From assembly GCF_000423285.1 (NCBI RefSeq), contig NZ_KE383997.1:1-64000 (forward strand): DNA of 64,000 bases, given 5' to 3'. This document shows, one piece after another, positions 1 to 7,543 of the stretch; positions within the stretch are counted from its first letter, which is position 1, and each line of letters starts with the position of its first letter. The notes beneath the pieces were generated by a model. That model did no database searches. It had not been told where the DNA came from and saw only the letters and a program-made list of their open reading frames with translations. Origin of the DNA: Laribacter hongkongensis DSM 14985. GTDB lineage: Bacteria; Pseudomonadota; Gammaproteobacteria; Burkholderiales; Aquaspirillaceae. A program made the position numbers and the translations under genes.

Positions 1-1
1 C

Positions 2-55
2 GATCCTGCCCGGACCGTGCGGGTGCTGACGGTCATGCTGGCAGAGGAGTACTGA
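2..55 (+). CDS. C-terminal end of an unidentified gene (cut by window edge)
   Basis: An open frame enters from the left edge and stops with TGA at 53-55, giving a tail that ends in Leu-Ala-Glu-Glu-Tyr. Only 17 residues are visible, so no family can be named. It lies about 130 bases upstream of a fragment of a YqaJ-type phage exonuclease in the same orientation. In many phages the gene before such an exonuclease encodes its single-strand annealing partner, but nothing visible here shows that. It could also be chance. Confidence 0.35.
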   Translation, partial: DPARTVRVLTVMLAEEY

Positions 56-184
56 CCGGGAACGGAGAGGCCGGTCGTGTGTCCGGTTTCCGTGTTCCGG
101 TTTGGTTCATGTGTGTTGTGTTGCGACGTCGCCCGGTCCGGCCCTGTGCCTGCCGGGCGATGTGCGTTTGAGGAGGAAGGAATC

Positions 185-436
185 ATGCGTTCACGTCATG
201 GGCAGGCCCGTCGTCTGGCTTCGACCGTGGGGCTGGACCGTCAGGCCTGGCTGGCGATCCGCCAGCGGGGCATCGGTTCGTCGGATGCGGCAGCGGCCGT
301 CGGCCTGTCGCCGTACAAAAGCCCGCTGTCCCTGTGGCTGGAGAAGACCGGCCGGCAATTGCCGGAGGATGTGTCCGGCAAGGAGGCGGTGGTCTGGGGT
401 ACGGTGCTGGAACCGGTGCTGGCTGGCCAACCTTGA
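185..436 (+). pseudogene. YqaJ-type viral recombinase/exonuclease, N-terminal fragment
   Basis: The frame begins at an ATG with a strong ribosome site (GAGGAGGAAG, about 170-180). It encodes the start of a YqaJ-like nuclease: Arg-Gly-Ile-Gly-Ser-Ser-Asp-Ala near residues 28-35, then Leu-Ser-Pro-Tyr-Lys-Ser-Pro and Leu-Trp-Leu-Glu-Lys-Thr-Gly. These motifs are typical of the first third of the family, which trims double-stranded DNA ends for phage recombination. The frame stops after 83 residues, whereas intact members exceed 200, and the catalytic core residues that follow are missing. At about 430 the sequence runs into an unrelated frame, so this looks like a deletion joint. It is a prophage relic and unlikely to be active. 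Confidence 0.7.
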
Positions 437-770
437 CCGCGAGGTCGTCGATGCCCGCCAGAACCAGCTTTACATCGCCTGCAATGACACCGGGCCAGCC
501 ACCATGACCCTGACGGTCGGAGGTCGGAATTACACCCGCGAACAGGGGGACTTTGTGCTGTTCATTGACGGCAAGGGGCCGTATTACGCCTCGGATGCCG
601 GTTTCCGGGTCGGGGGCGACAATTTCCGGGTGGTATGGGATGCCTTGCGGACCGGCAGGTCCGTACAGGCCCGGACCGGTGACGGCAAGGTGGTGACGTT
701 TCCCCTGACCGGAGCAGCCAAAGTCCTGCCGGCCCGTACCAGCAAACTGTTCCAGTGCGTGACCTGGTGA
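432..770 (+). pseudogene. 5'-truncated fragment of a hypothetical gene, joined to the YqaJ remnant
   Basis: Reading in the +3 frame from 432, an uninterrupted stretch of about 112 codons (Leu-Asp-Arg-Glu-Val-Val-Asp-Ala onward) ends at TGA 768-770. It has real-protein character, with balanced composition and beta-rich segments such as Met-Thr-Leu-Thr-Val-Gly-Gly, and a C-terminal Cys. No start codon or ribosome site suits it, because its apparent start falls at the break with the YqaJ fragment. I do not recognise the family. It is most simply the 3' part of a gene whose beginning was lost in the deletion that truncated the exonuclease. A read-through product is unlikely because the two pieces are in different frames. 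Confidence 0.5.
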
Positions 771-774
771 CGGC

Positions 775-1104
775 ATGAAAAACAGGATTTCCATGCATTG
801 GCGGTCAAGGCACCAATCGGCTTGTCTGCGGTGGCGCACGGTCATGCTGCTGGGGCTGGTATTGCCGGTCGTGACGGCGTGCGGCCCGGCCGGTTACGAG
901 CCACGGATTGCCGACCCGTTCATGCAGGCCTGCACGGCCCGCCAGAATCCGTCGTATTGCCGTTGCTCCCTGAGTGTCTTCGAGCAGCAGATGGACCAGG
1001 CCGTATTCGAACAGGAGGACCGGATGGCACAGCAGGGACTCTGGACGCCCCGGATGCGCCAGACCCTGACGCTGGCCGAAGAACAGTGCCGCCGCTATCG
1101 CTGA
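775..1104 (+). CDS. small putative lipoprotein, hypothetical
   Basis: A 109-residue protein with a basic N-terminus, a hydrophobic stretch (Met-Leu-Leu-Gly-Leu-Val-Leu-Pro-Val-Val) and a lipobox-like Val-Thr-Ala-Cys, so it is probably lipidated and anchored in the envelope. The mature part is small and Cys-containing (Cys-Thr-Ala-Arg, Tyr-Cys-Arg-Cys) with a Gln/Glu-rich helix. No known domain is recognised. The start is uncertain: ATGs at 775, 796 and 844 are all in frame, and 844 would give a standard-length signal peptide. None has a strong ribosome site. It follows the decayed phage fragments and precedes a clear terminator at 1139-1163. Confidence 0.6.
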   Translation: MKNRISMHWRSRHQSACLRWRTVMLLGLVLPVVTACGPAGYEPRIADPFMQACTARQNPSYCRCSLSVFEQQMDQAVFEQEDRMAQQGLWTPRMRQTLTLAEEQCRRYR

Positions 1105-1138
1105 ACCCTGACCGGGCCGGTTCCCCGGCCTTCACCCT

Positions 1139-1163
1139 CGCCCCACCGTGTGGGGCGTTTTTT
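1139..1163 (+). terminator. rho-independent terminator after the small lipoprotein gene
   Basis: A perfect 7-bp stem, CGCCCCA (1139-1145) with TGGGGCG (1151-1157), closes a 5-base loop and is followed directly by six Ts. It separates the lipoprotein gene from the LRAT-fold gene that starts at 1185. Confidence 0.8.
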
Positions 1164-1184
1164 CATTCTGGAAAGGAGTCTGCC

Positions 1185-1802
1185 ATGCAACGTGGCGATC
1201 ATCTGGTTACGGCCCGCACTGGCTACGAACATCATGGCCTGTATCTGGGTCAGGGCCGGGTCATTCATTACACCCCGGAAGGCGTGCTGCTCGCATCCCT
1301 GGACGGCTTTTGTGCCGGCCAGTCCTGTCGGGTCCAACCGCACCCTCACCGGCATCATGATGCCGCTGCCAGCATCCGCCGGGCTTACCGGCGGCTGCAT
1401 GAACAGGGCTACAGCCTGTTGTTCAACAACTGCGAGCACTTTGTCACCTGGTGCATCGAGGGCACGTCCGGAAGCAGTCAGGTCCGCAATGCCGCCGTTG
1501 TGACGGCATCCGTCCCGGCTGCGGTGGCCTTGTCACGCATCCGTCCGGTCCCGGTACGGCCGGACCTGGTCCAGATGGTGGCCAGCCAGATGACCGCTCC
1601 GGTTGTGCCAGCCGGCTCGGGAAGTGCCGTGGCGGCCCTGACCGGTTCGGCAACCGCAACCGGTTTGTTGGCGACTCCTGCGGCCGGAGCGGTCCTGACG
1701 ACCGGGCTGCTGGCAACGCCAGCTGCACCCGTAGCCCTGGCTGTGGCAACAGGCGCTGCCGTGGGCTGGGGAATCAGGAAGCTGTGGGAACAGTTTGACT
1801 GA
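1185..1802 (+). CDS. LRAT/NlpC-P60-fold protein with a hydrophobic Ala/Gly-rich tail
   Basis: A 205-residue protein starting at the ATG behind GAAAGGAG (1171-1178). The first 100 residues carry the LRAT-type permuted papain-fold signature: Gly-Asp-His-Leu at the N-terminus, His17 in Tyr-Glu-His-His-Gly-Leu-Tyr, His28 in Val-Ile-His-Tyr, and the catalytic Cys83 in Phe-Asn-Asn-Cys-Glu-His-Phe. The family includes lecithin:retinol acyltransferases, H-Ras-like phospholipases and bacterial proteins of unknown substrate. The remaining half is Ala/Val/Gly/Thr-rich, contains a repeated Thr-Gly-Leu-Leu-Ala-Thr-Pro-Ala-Ala segment and can span or insert into membrane. It ends in a short charged tail. 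An acyltransferase or thiol hydrolase acting on membrane lipid is plausible but not shown. Confidence 0.75.
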   Translation: MQRGDHLVTARTGYEHHGLYLGQGRVIHYTPEGVLLASLDGFCAGQSCRVQPHPHRHHDAAASIRRAYRRLHEQGYSLLFNNCEHFVTWCIEGTSGSSQVRNAAVVTASVPAAVALSRIRPVPVRPDLVQMVASQMTAPVVPAGSGSAVAALTGSATATGLLATPAAGAVLTTGLLATPAAPVALAVATGAAVGWGIRKLWEQFD

Positions 1803-2058
1803 TGCACCCATGCGCCTGTCCGGGGTCAAACCCGGACGGGTGTGTGTCGCAAGACAGGCAGGAGGGGATGTTTTTTTGGGTGGGACTTCCCGTCTGGTGT
1901 CCGACGGGGTGCCGGGCAAGCCAAAGGCAGCCGATGCAGAATGGCATACTGGCTGGCATACCGAAAACAGCACCAAAAGAAAAAATTATTAATAATCATA
2001 TTATTAACTACATTTACAAGCAGACGCTACGCCCGCCTGATTCCCTCTGCATCCAGGA

Positions 2059-2098
2059 CACCGCTCGGCTCCGTACAGGTCGCCGGGCGGTGTTTTTT
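2059..2098 (+). terminator. strong rho-independent terminator, rightward
   Basis: An 11-bp stem with one wobble pair (CACCGC at 2059-2064 through CGGC, pairing with GCCG through GCGGTG ending at 2092) closes a 12-base loop and is followed by six Ts (2093-2098). It reads rightward and sits against the stop codon of the leftward rarD gene. The 250 bases between the LRAT gene and this hairpin hold an AT-rich patch (1980-2015, ATTAATAATCATATTATTAA-like) but no gene I can support. Confidence 0.75.
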
Positions 2099-3009
2099 CA
2101 GGCCAAGGCCCGTCCCGGCCGGCGCACCAGGCGTGCCAGTGCCGGCATCGAATAGATCAGCAAGGCACACCAGATCAGTCCGAATCCGACCAGACGCTGG
2201 GCGTCAAACGGTTCCCGGAACACAGTCAGCCCGATGAAAAACTGGATGCTGGGCGCGAGATACTGGAAAAATCCCAGCGTGGTCAGGGTCAGCCGGCGGG
2301 CGGCAGCCGCAAACAGCAGCAGCGGAATCGTCGTCACCGCACCGGTGCCGACCAGCAGCCAGTCGATGGCCAGCGGCGCATGGCCGAATACGCCCTGCCC
2401 TTGCCACTCCAGCCACAGCAGACCACCCAGCGCCACCGGGAACAGCAGGAAGGTTTCCAGCGCCAGCCCTTCGAGCGAGGCCATCGGGGCCATCTTGCGC
2501 ATCAGGCCGTATACCCCGAAGGTGCCGGCCAGCACCAGCGCAATCCACGGCAACGATCCGACCTGCCAGGTCAGCCACGCCACCCCGGCAACCGACACGG
2601 AAATTGCCGCCAGCTGGATGCGGTTGAGCCGCTCGCCCAGCACCATCCGGCCCAGCAGGATGTTGACTAGGGGATTGATGAAGTAACCAAGGCTGGCTTC
2701 GATGACATGCCCGTTGTTCACTGCCCAGATGAAGGTCAACCAGTTGCAGGCGAGCAGACTGGCCGACAGGGCAAACACGCCCAGCTGGCGCGGCTGGCGC
2801 CACACCGGCAGCAGCCACTGCCAGTGGCGCCGCCAGACGAGGATGCCCACGATCAGCAGGGCCGACCAGACCATGCGGTGCCCGAGGATCTGCATGGCCG
2901 GCACCTGTTGCAGGGGAATCCAGTACAGCGGGAAAAGTCCCCAGCACAGATAGCAGCCAAATGCGGCAGCAATGCCGGAACGGGACGACGACGAATCGGA
3001 TGTGGCCAT
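2098..3009 (-). CDS. rarD: RarD-type EamA/DMT permease
   Basis: A 303-residue integral membrane protein of the drug/metabolite transporter superfamily. The chosen start gives Met-Ala-Thr-Ser-Asp-Ser-Ser-Ser before the first helix. The frame stays open 138 codons further upstream, but that extension is Arg/Gly/Ser-rich and unlike the family, and RarD proteins are usually about 295-300 residues. About ten hydrophobic segments are visible, with the conserved Gly-Leu-Phe-Pro-Leu-Tyr-Trp in helix 1 and Leu-Gly-Tyr-Phe-Ile-Asn-Pro-Leu in helix 4. RarD was named from chloramphenicol sensitivity work, but its natural substrate is unclear. It is transcribed alone, convergent with the LRAT gene. Confidence 0.88.
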   Translation of the reverse strand: MATSDSSSSRSGIAAAFGCYLCWGLFPLYWIPLQQVPAMQILGHRMVWSALLIVGILVWRRHWQWLLPVWRQPRQLGVFALSASLLACNWLTFIWAVNNGHVIEASLGYFINPLVNILLGRMVLGERLNRIQLAAISVSVAGVAWLTWQVGSLPWIALVLAGTFGVYGLMRKMAPMASLEGLALETFLLFPVALGGLLWLEWQGQGVFGHAPLAIDWLLVGTGAVTTIPLLLFAAAARRLTLTTLGFFQYLAPSIQFFIGLTVFREPFDAQRLVGFGLIWCALLIYSMPALARLVRRPGRALA

Positions 3010-3442
3010 GACGACAGGCAAACCAGCGACGAAGCGTCCGATTCTAACGGATCGCCATGGTCCGCCCACGACGGAGTTTTCACGCCGCACCGGTCTGACC
3101 GGTCCTGATGATCGATGACATTGGGCGCCCTGATCACGCAGTACCTCGGCCAGGGTAGCTGGCTGCACCGGCAGCCTGGCCGCACCACCAGATGATTCCA
3201 CTGACAACGCAGCACCCATACAGGATGAACGAGCGCCGGACCTCACCGAGTTGCCTGATGAACCTGCTAGCCCCCACCGGGGCCTGCCATCGACGACAGG
3301 ATGAGCGACCGGCCGCATCAGTCCTGCCGGAAAGCTGCTGCCTCCGCATCCGGAGCAAGCGGCCAATAGATCGCCGCTGCCGGCCGGGTGCCCGGTGAAC
3401 GGTGCACCGGACCGGATCATCACGCAGGCTTTGCCAGGTACT
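3010..3442. other. intergenic region between znuA and rarD
   Basis: No supported gene is seen on either strand in these 433 bases. Open frames exist, but they have no ribosome site and a composition like random GC-rich DNA. The znuA transcript probably ends here and the rarD promoter must lie here. I could not pick out a convincing T-tailed hairpin or a -35/-10 pair. Confidence 0.5.
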
Positions 3443-4351
3443 TTACGGGCGGGCCGCCACCGGTGCCATGACGTTGGCCAGCTCGCCCAGGTTGTAACGC
3501 ATCATGCCCAGATAACTGCTGGCCGGACCGCTGCGGGTCAGCGCATCGGAATAGAGTTTGCCCCCGACCCGGACACCGCTCTCGCGGGCAATCTGGTCGA
3601 TCATCCGGCGGTCGGCAATGTTTTCGACAAACACGGCCTGCACCTTTTCCTGGCGGATCTGCCGGATCAGCATGGCCACCTGCCTTGCCGAGGCCTGGGC
3701 TTCGGTACTGACCCCCTGCGGCGCCAGGAAGCGGATGCGGTAACGCTGTCCCAGATAGGCAAAGGCATCGTGGCCGGTGACCACCTTGCGCTGCTCCGGT
3801 GTCATGGCGGCAAAGCGTGCGCCGGCCTGCCGGTCCAGCTCGTCCAGCTTCTGCCGGTAAGCGGTAGCCCGCTGCCGGTAGGCAGTCTGCCCGGCCGGGT
3901 CCAGCCGGCCCAGTTCGGAGGCGATGTTGTCAACCCAGACCTTGACGTTCTGCGGGTTGTGCCACACATGCGGATCGGCCTTGCCATGCGCGTGGTCGTC
4001 GTGGCCGTGTCCGTCATCGTCCTGCTCCAGCGGCCTGATGCCGTTACTGGCCACCAGCGTGGCGCCCTTGTAGCCGGCCGCCTTGCTCATGCGCGGCATC
4101 CAGCCTTCAAACCCCAGACCGTTCACCACGAACAGCCGGGCGCCGGCCAGTGCCTTCACGTCCTGCGGGCGCGGCTGGAACACATGCGCATCCTGGTCCG
4201 GGCCGACCAGCGTGGTGACCGCGACCCGGTCGCCTCCCACTTCTTTCACCACGTCGCCCAGAATGCTGAAGCTGGCCACCACGGGCAACGGCGCCGCCCC
4301 GGCCAGTACCGGCCATGCCAGCAATGCGCTCCAGATGATTTTCGACTTCAT
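3443..4351 (-). CDS. znuA: zinc ABC transporter, periplasmic binding protein
   Basis: A 302-residue cluster 9 (A-I) metal-binding protein. An N-terminal signal peptide ends near Ala-Gly-Ala-Ala. Family metal ligands are visible at His56 (Asp-Gln-Asp-Ala-His) and His128 (Asp-Pro-His-Val-Trp), with another His in Val-Thr-Gly-His-Asp. Between the first two lies an Asp/His-rich loop (residues 111-122), a hallmark of zinc rather than manganese binders. It should deliver Zn2+ to the ZnuB permease. It is the last gene of a leftward operon led by zur, 15 bases after znuB, and should be repressed by Zur when zinc is ample. Confidence 0.92.
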   Translation of the reverse strand: MKSKIIWSALLAWPVLAGAAPLPVVASFSILGDVVKEVGGDRVAVTTLVGPDQDAHVFQPRPQDVKALAGARLFVVNGLGFEGWMPRMSKAAGYKGATLVASNGIRPLEQDDDGHGHDDHAHGKADPHVWHNPQNVKVWVDNIASELGRLDPAGQTAYRQRATAYRQKLDELDRQAGARFAAMTPEQRKVVTGHDAFAYLGQRYRIRFLAPQGVSTEAQASARQVAMLIRQIRQEKVQAVFVENIADRRMIDQIARESGVRVGGKLYSDALTRSGPASSYLGMMRYNLGELANVMAPVAARP

Positions 4352-4366
4352 GCAATACCCCCTTTT

Positions 4367-5239
4367 TCAACCAGCCAGATGACGGCTGCGGAACACCCGC
4401 GGCAGCCAGCCGCCAAACGGCGCCAGCAACAGCGACAGCAGATACAGCCCGCCGGCGGCCAGGACAATGGCCGGCCCGCTGGGCAGGTCAAGGTGGTACG
4501 ACAGCAAGAGCCCCACCCCGCCCGACAGCATCGCCACCAGCACCGACACGCCCATCATGCGGCCGATCGAATTGGCCCACAGCCGGGCGGTAATGGCCGG
4601 AATCATCATCAGCCCCACCGCCATCAGCGTGCCCATGGCCTGAAAACCGGCCACCAGATTGAGCACCACCAGCACCATGAACACCAAGTAATAACCGTTG
4701 CTGCGCACACCGACCGATTGCAGGAACACCGGATCGAAACTGTCGAGCAGCAAGGGCCGGTAGATCAGCGCCAGCACCACCATCGACAGGGTGGAAATGC
4801 CTGCCACCAGCAGCAGCGCTGCATCGTCGATCGCCAGCACGCTGCCGAACAGGATGTGGATCAGGTCAACGTTACTGCCAAAGTGTGAAACCAGCAGCAC
4901 GCCCAGCGCCAGCGACATCAGGTAAAACGCCGCCAGGCTGGCATCCTCGCGGATGGCGGTGTAGCGCGACACCAGGCCGGCAGCCAGCACCACCAGCACG
5001 CCGGCAGCAAAGCCGCCCACCGACATCGCCGGCAGGCTCAGTCCGGCCAGGATGAATCCCACCGCCGCACCCGGCAGCACCGCATGGCTCATGGCATCGC
5101 CCATCAGGCTCATGCGGCGCATCACCAGAAACAGGCCGATCGGCCCGCAGCCCAGCGCCAGCGCCAGACACGCCACCAGCGCCCGGCGCATGAAGGCGAA
5201 TTCGGCAAACGGCGACAACACCAGTTCGTGAAAGCTCAT
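4367..5239 (-). CDS. znuB: zinc ABC transporter permease
   Basis: A 290-residue inner-membrane permease of the ABC-3 family with about eight or nine hydrophobic helices. It contains the family signature Arg-Arg-Met-Ser-Leu-Met-Gly-Asp-Ala-Met-Ser-His-Ala-Val near residues 41-54. The start was chosen because its ATG overlaps the znuC stop codon (ATGA, 5239-5236), which indicates translational coupling. Upstream in-frame codons fall inside znuC. It forms the membrane channel for Zn2+ together with ZnuC and ZnuA. Confidence 0.92.
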   Translation of the reverse strand: MSFHELVLSPFAEFAFMRRALVACLALALGCGPIGLFLVMRRMSLMGDAMSHAVLPGAAVGFILAGLSLPAMSVGGFAAGVLVVLAAGLVSRYTAIREDASLAAFYLMSLALGVLLVSHFGSNVDLIHILFGSVLAIDDAALLLVAGISTLSMVVLALIYRPLLLDSFDPVFLQSVGVRSNGYYLVFMVLVVLNLVAGFQAMGTLMAVGLMMIPAITARLWANSIGRMMGVSVLVAMLSGGVGLLLSYHLDLPSGPAIVLAAGGLYLLSLLLAPFGGWLPRVFRSRHLAG

Positions 5240-5988
5240 GCCTGTGCCTCCCCTGCCGGCACATCGCACACCGGCGGATGCGCCTGCCAGTGCGTGGCAA
5301 TCCGGTTGGCGCGGGCAAGGTTGCTCTCGGTCAGCACGTCCTCGGTCGCACCGCAGGCAATCACTTCGCGCGCCAGCAGCAGCGTGCGGCCAAACCAAGC
5401 GCGCACCTGCTCGTAATCGTGCAGCACCGCGATCACCGTACGGCCTTCCTGTTCCCAGCGCCGGACAAACGCCAGCAGGTCAAAAGTGGTTTTGGCATCG
5501 ACCGAGGCAAACGGCTCGTCGAGCAGGATCAGCCGGGCATCCTGCATCAGGATGCGGGCAAACAGCACCCGCTGGAACTGCCCGCCCGACAGCTCGCTGA
5601 TGGCGCGGGCCTCGAAGCCGAACAGGCCGACGTCGGCCAGTGCCTGCCGGGCGCGCGCCAGCCCGGCGCGGGTGACTCCGCCCAGCACGCCGGTTTCACG
5701 CCAGCAGCCGGTCAGGACCGTATCCAGCACTGTTACCGGCAGGCTGCGGTCGATCTGGGCAGCCTGCGGCATGTAGGCAATGTCGGTCAGCCGGCAGCCG
5801 GCCAGCTCCACTTCGCCGGTTTCCGGTTGCAGGAATCCCATCAGGGTTTTCAGGATGGTGGATTTGCCGGCGCCGTTGGGACCAAAGATGGCCGAGGCCT
5901 GGCCCGCCGGAAATTCGGCCGACACATGGTGGATGGCCGGACGACGGCGGTAGGACACCGTGACGTTATGCAGGCTGACGGACGTCAT
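5236..5988 (-). CDS. znuC: zinc ABC transporter ATP-binding protein
   Basis: A 250-residue ABC ATPase. Walker A is Gly-Pro-Asn-Gly-Ala-Gly-Lys-Ser-Thr, the signature is Leu-Ser-Gly-Gly-Gln, and Walker B is Leu-Ile-Leu-Leu-Asp-Glu-Pro, with the H-loop in Val-Leu-His-Asp. It energises zinc import with ZnuB. I place the start at 5988 (Met-Thr-Ser-Val-Ser-Leu) rather than further upstream because the upstream stretch is a separate small gene in another frame. That gene's stop codon overlaps this ATG by the ATGA pattern. Ends in a second ATGA overlap with znuB. Confidence 0.92.
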   Translation of the reverse strand: MTSVSLHNVTVSYRRRPAIHHVSAEFPAGQASAIFGPNGAGKSTILKTLMGFLQPETGEVELAGCRLTDIAYMPQAAQIDRSLPVTVLDTVLTGCWRETGVLGGVTRAGLARARQALADVGLFGFEARAISELSGGQFQRVLFARILMQDARLILLDEPFASVDAKTTFDLLAFVRRWEQEGRTVIAVLHDYEQVRAWFGRTLLLAREVIACGATEDVLTESNLARANRIATHWQAHPPVCDVPAGEAQA

Positions 5989-6116
5989 GCGCCGGCTCCG
6001 GTCAGGGCCCACGCCACACCGGCCCACAAGAAGACTGCGGCCACCAGGGCCAGCAACAGCCGCTGCCATGCCGAGGCAGCCAGCAGGCTGACCGGCAGAA
6101 GGGATTTGAGGTTCAT
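5985..6116 (-). CDS. 43-residue single-span membrane peptide inside the zinc operon
   Basis: A previously easy-to-miss frame of 43 codons sits between the COG0523 GTPase gene and znuC. The N-terminus is Met-Asn-Leu-Lys-Ser-Leu-Leu-Pro-Val-Ser. A hydrophobic span of about 20 residues follows (Leu-Leu-Leu-Ala-Leu-Val-Ala-Ala-Val-Phe-Leu-Trp through Val-Ala-Trp-Ala), and the tail is short. The start is 12 bases after the GTPase stop, and the TGA overlaps the znuC ATG (ATGA, 5988-5985). This placement suggests translation coupled to znuC. No obvious Shine-Dalgarno precedes it, so expression is inferred from position. I do not know a family. A small accessory subunit of the ZnuB/ZnuC transporter is the natural guess. 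Confidence 0.6.
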   Translation of the reverse strand: MNLKSLLPVSLLAASAWQRLLLALVAAVFLWAGVAWALTGAGA

Positions 6117-6128
6117 GCCACACACGAT

Positions 6129-7061
6129 TCAGGAAGAAGGAGAAACCAGACAGGCATCCAGTCCGGCAGCCAGCGATTCCGGCGCTTCGGCTGGCGCAAT
6201 CAGTTCAAAACGGCTGTCGCGCCGCCAGCTGACCGGCTGGGCACCCCAGTAGCCATCGGTCCAGTTCAGCCAGACGTATTGCTGTCCGAGGTTGAATACC
6301 GCCTTGGCCCGCACCAGCCCCGGCACCTGCTCCTTGAGCCGGTCAAACAGGGCGGTGACCCGGTCCGGGTCGAACACGGCTTCGGGCGGCCAGACAAAAC
6401 CGCTGGTAACCAGTCCGGTCTGCGGTGTCTGCCGGGGCAGGCGGAAGCGGCTGGCGGGCCGGGCCGGCAAGTCCAGCAAGGCCGGTGTCAGCCCGGCGCT
6501 GCCGGCTTCGACAATGGCGGTCTTGGGTGGAAACAGGGCAGCAGCCTGGCGGTGGAATTCTGCCATGCCGGCCGGGCCGGCAAGGCTGCACCTGGTCACT
6601 ACCAGCACGTCGGCAATGGCGATCTGGTCGTGGTAGACCGGCTGCTGGCGGTACTGGAGGTCGACAAACTGGCGCGGATCGACCACGGCCAGCACGGCCT
6701 GCACGTCCAGCGCCTGCCCCAGGGGATCACGGCGCAGATCATCGACCAGGTTGGAGGCATGTGCCAGCCCGCTGGCTTCGATCAGCAGGCGGGCCGGCCG
6801 CACTTCGCGGATCAGGCGCGCCACGGTAACGGTGAGCTGAGGGCCGGTGACGCAGCACAGGCAACCTCCGGCGATTTCGCGCATGGCGAGTCCGTCGCGG
6901 TCGCCCAGTACGGCGCCGTCAATGCCGATCTCGCCGAACTCGTTGACGATGACGGCCCAGGTTTCGCCAGCGGGCTTGCCGGCCAGCAAAGAGAGGATGG
7001 TGCTGGTCTTGCCGGCCCCCAGAAAGCCGGTCACCAGATTGACGGGGGTGCGAGCCGTCAT
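6129..7061 (-). CDS. COG0523/CobW-family GTPase, probable Zn metallochaperone
   Basis: A 310-residue G3E P-loop GTPase. Walker A Gly-Phe-Leu-Gly-Ala-Gly-Lys-Thr is at residues 12-19. The metal-binding Gly-Cys-Leu-Cys-Cys motif is at 66-70 and Asn-Glu-Phe-Gly-Glu-Ile-Gly follows Walker A as expected. A CobW C-terminal domain covers about 225-300 (Phe-Val-Trp-Pro onward). COG0523 members under Zur control (ZigA, ZagA/YciC, YeiR types) are thought to deliver Zn2+ to client enzymes during zinc starvation. The start overlaps the zur stop (ATGA, 7061-7058), so it is co-transcribed and coupled with the repressor. The substrate protein is unknown. Confidence 0.88.
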   Translation of the reverse strand: MTARTPVNLVTGFLGAGKTSTILSLLAGKPAGETWAVIVNEFGEIGIDGAVLGDRDGLAMREIAGGCLCCVTGPQLTVTVARLIREVRPARLLIEASGLAHASNLVDDLRRDPLGQALDVQAVLAVVDPRQFVDLQYRQQPVYHDQIAIADVLVVTRCSLAGPAGMAEFHRQAAALFPPKTAIVEAGSAGLTPALLDLPARPASRFRLPRQTPQTGLVTSGFVWPPEAVFDPDRVTALFDRLKEQVPGLVRAKAVFNLGQQYVWLNWTDGYWGAQPVSWRRDSRFELIAPAEAPESLAAGLDACLVSPSS

Positions 7062-7495
7062 GCCTGGCACTCCCGGCATGTGCCGGACAGCACCACGTCG
7101 GCGCGCCGGGCCTGGAAGCCGGAGGCGGCGGCGGCCGCCCGCAAGGCGGCCAGCGTGTCGCTGCCGTCGAATTCGGTCACCCGGCCGCAGGTTTCGCAGA
7201 CCAGGGTCAGGCTTTCGTGCGGGCAATCAAGATGCTGGCAGACGATAAACCCGTTCAGGGCGTCCACCCGGTGCAGCAGGCCCTGGGCCAGCAGGAAATC
7301 CAGCGCCCGGTAGACCGTCGGCGGAGCCACCTGGCCGCGTTCTTTTTGCAGGGCCGCCAGTACGTCATAGGCCTTGACGACACCGCTCTGTGCCAGTGCC
7401 AGCTCCAGCACCCGGCGCCGGGTATCGGTCAGGCGCACTCCCCGGGCCTGGCAATGCCGGTCGGCAGCCTCGAGAAAGTCGGCAGCGTGATTCAT
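7058..7495 (-). CDS. zur: Zur, zinc-responsive Fur-family repressor
   Basis: A 145-residue Fur-family regulator. A winged-helix domain covers residues 1-85 (Leu-Thr-Asp-Thr-Arg-Arg-Arg-Val-Leu-Glu and Pro-Pro-Thr-Val-Tyr-Arg-Ala-Leu). The structural zinc site is formed by Cys100-X2-Cys103 and Cys140-X2-Cys143. Cys86, His88, Cys91 and His93 form a cluster in the hinge expected to sense Zn. It is first in the operon with the GTPase and znuCBA, which identifies it as Zur rather than Fur, Mur or PerR. A palindrome about 35 bases upstream (7529-7543) suggests autoregulation of the whole operon. Confidence 0.92.
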   Translation of the reverse strand: MNHAADFLEAADRHCQARGVRLTDTRRRVLELALAQSGVVKAYDVLAALQKERGQVAPPTVYRALDFLLAQGLLHRVDALNGFIVCQHLDCPHESLTLVCETCGRVTEFDGSDTLAALRAAAAASGFQARRADVVLSGTCRECQA

Positions 7496-7528
7496 GAAAT
7501 GTCCAGCGTACGGGTCGGAATTTCGTTA

Positions 7529-7543
7529 TGTTATGCCGTAACA
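7529..7543. promoter_or_regulatory. Zur-box-like palindrome upstream of zur
   Basis: TGTTATGCCGTAACA is an inverted repeat with TGTTA and TAACA half-sites separated by five bases, inside a longer AT-containing stretch (GTTATGTTATG...). Zur operators in proteobacteria resemble GAAATGTTATANTATAACATTTC, so both the half-site and the spacing fit. It lies 34 bases upstream of the zur start and 88 bases before the divergent membrane-protein gene at 7631. It could therefore act on either, but most likely gives zinc-dependent repression of zur-znu. Confidence 0.7.

Noticed and set aside
3010-3423. A 138-codon N-terminal extension of RarD
   Set aside because: It has Ser/Gly/Arg-rich random character and the family starts at about the chosen Met.
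5989-6123. An N-terminal extension of ZnuC upstream of 5988
   Set aside because: The extra residues are unlike ABC ATPases, and the DNA is better explained by the 43-residue membrane peptide in another frame.
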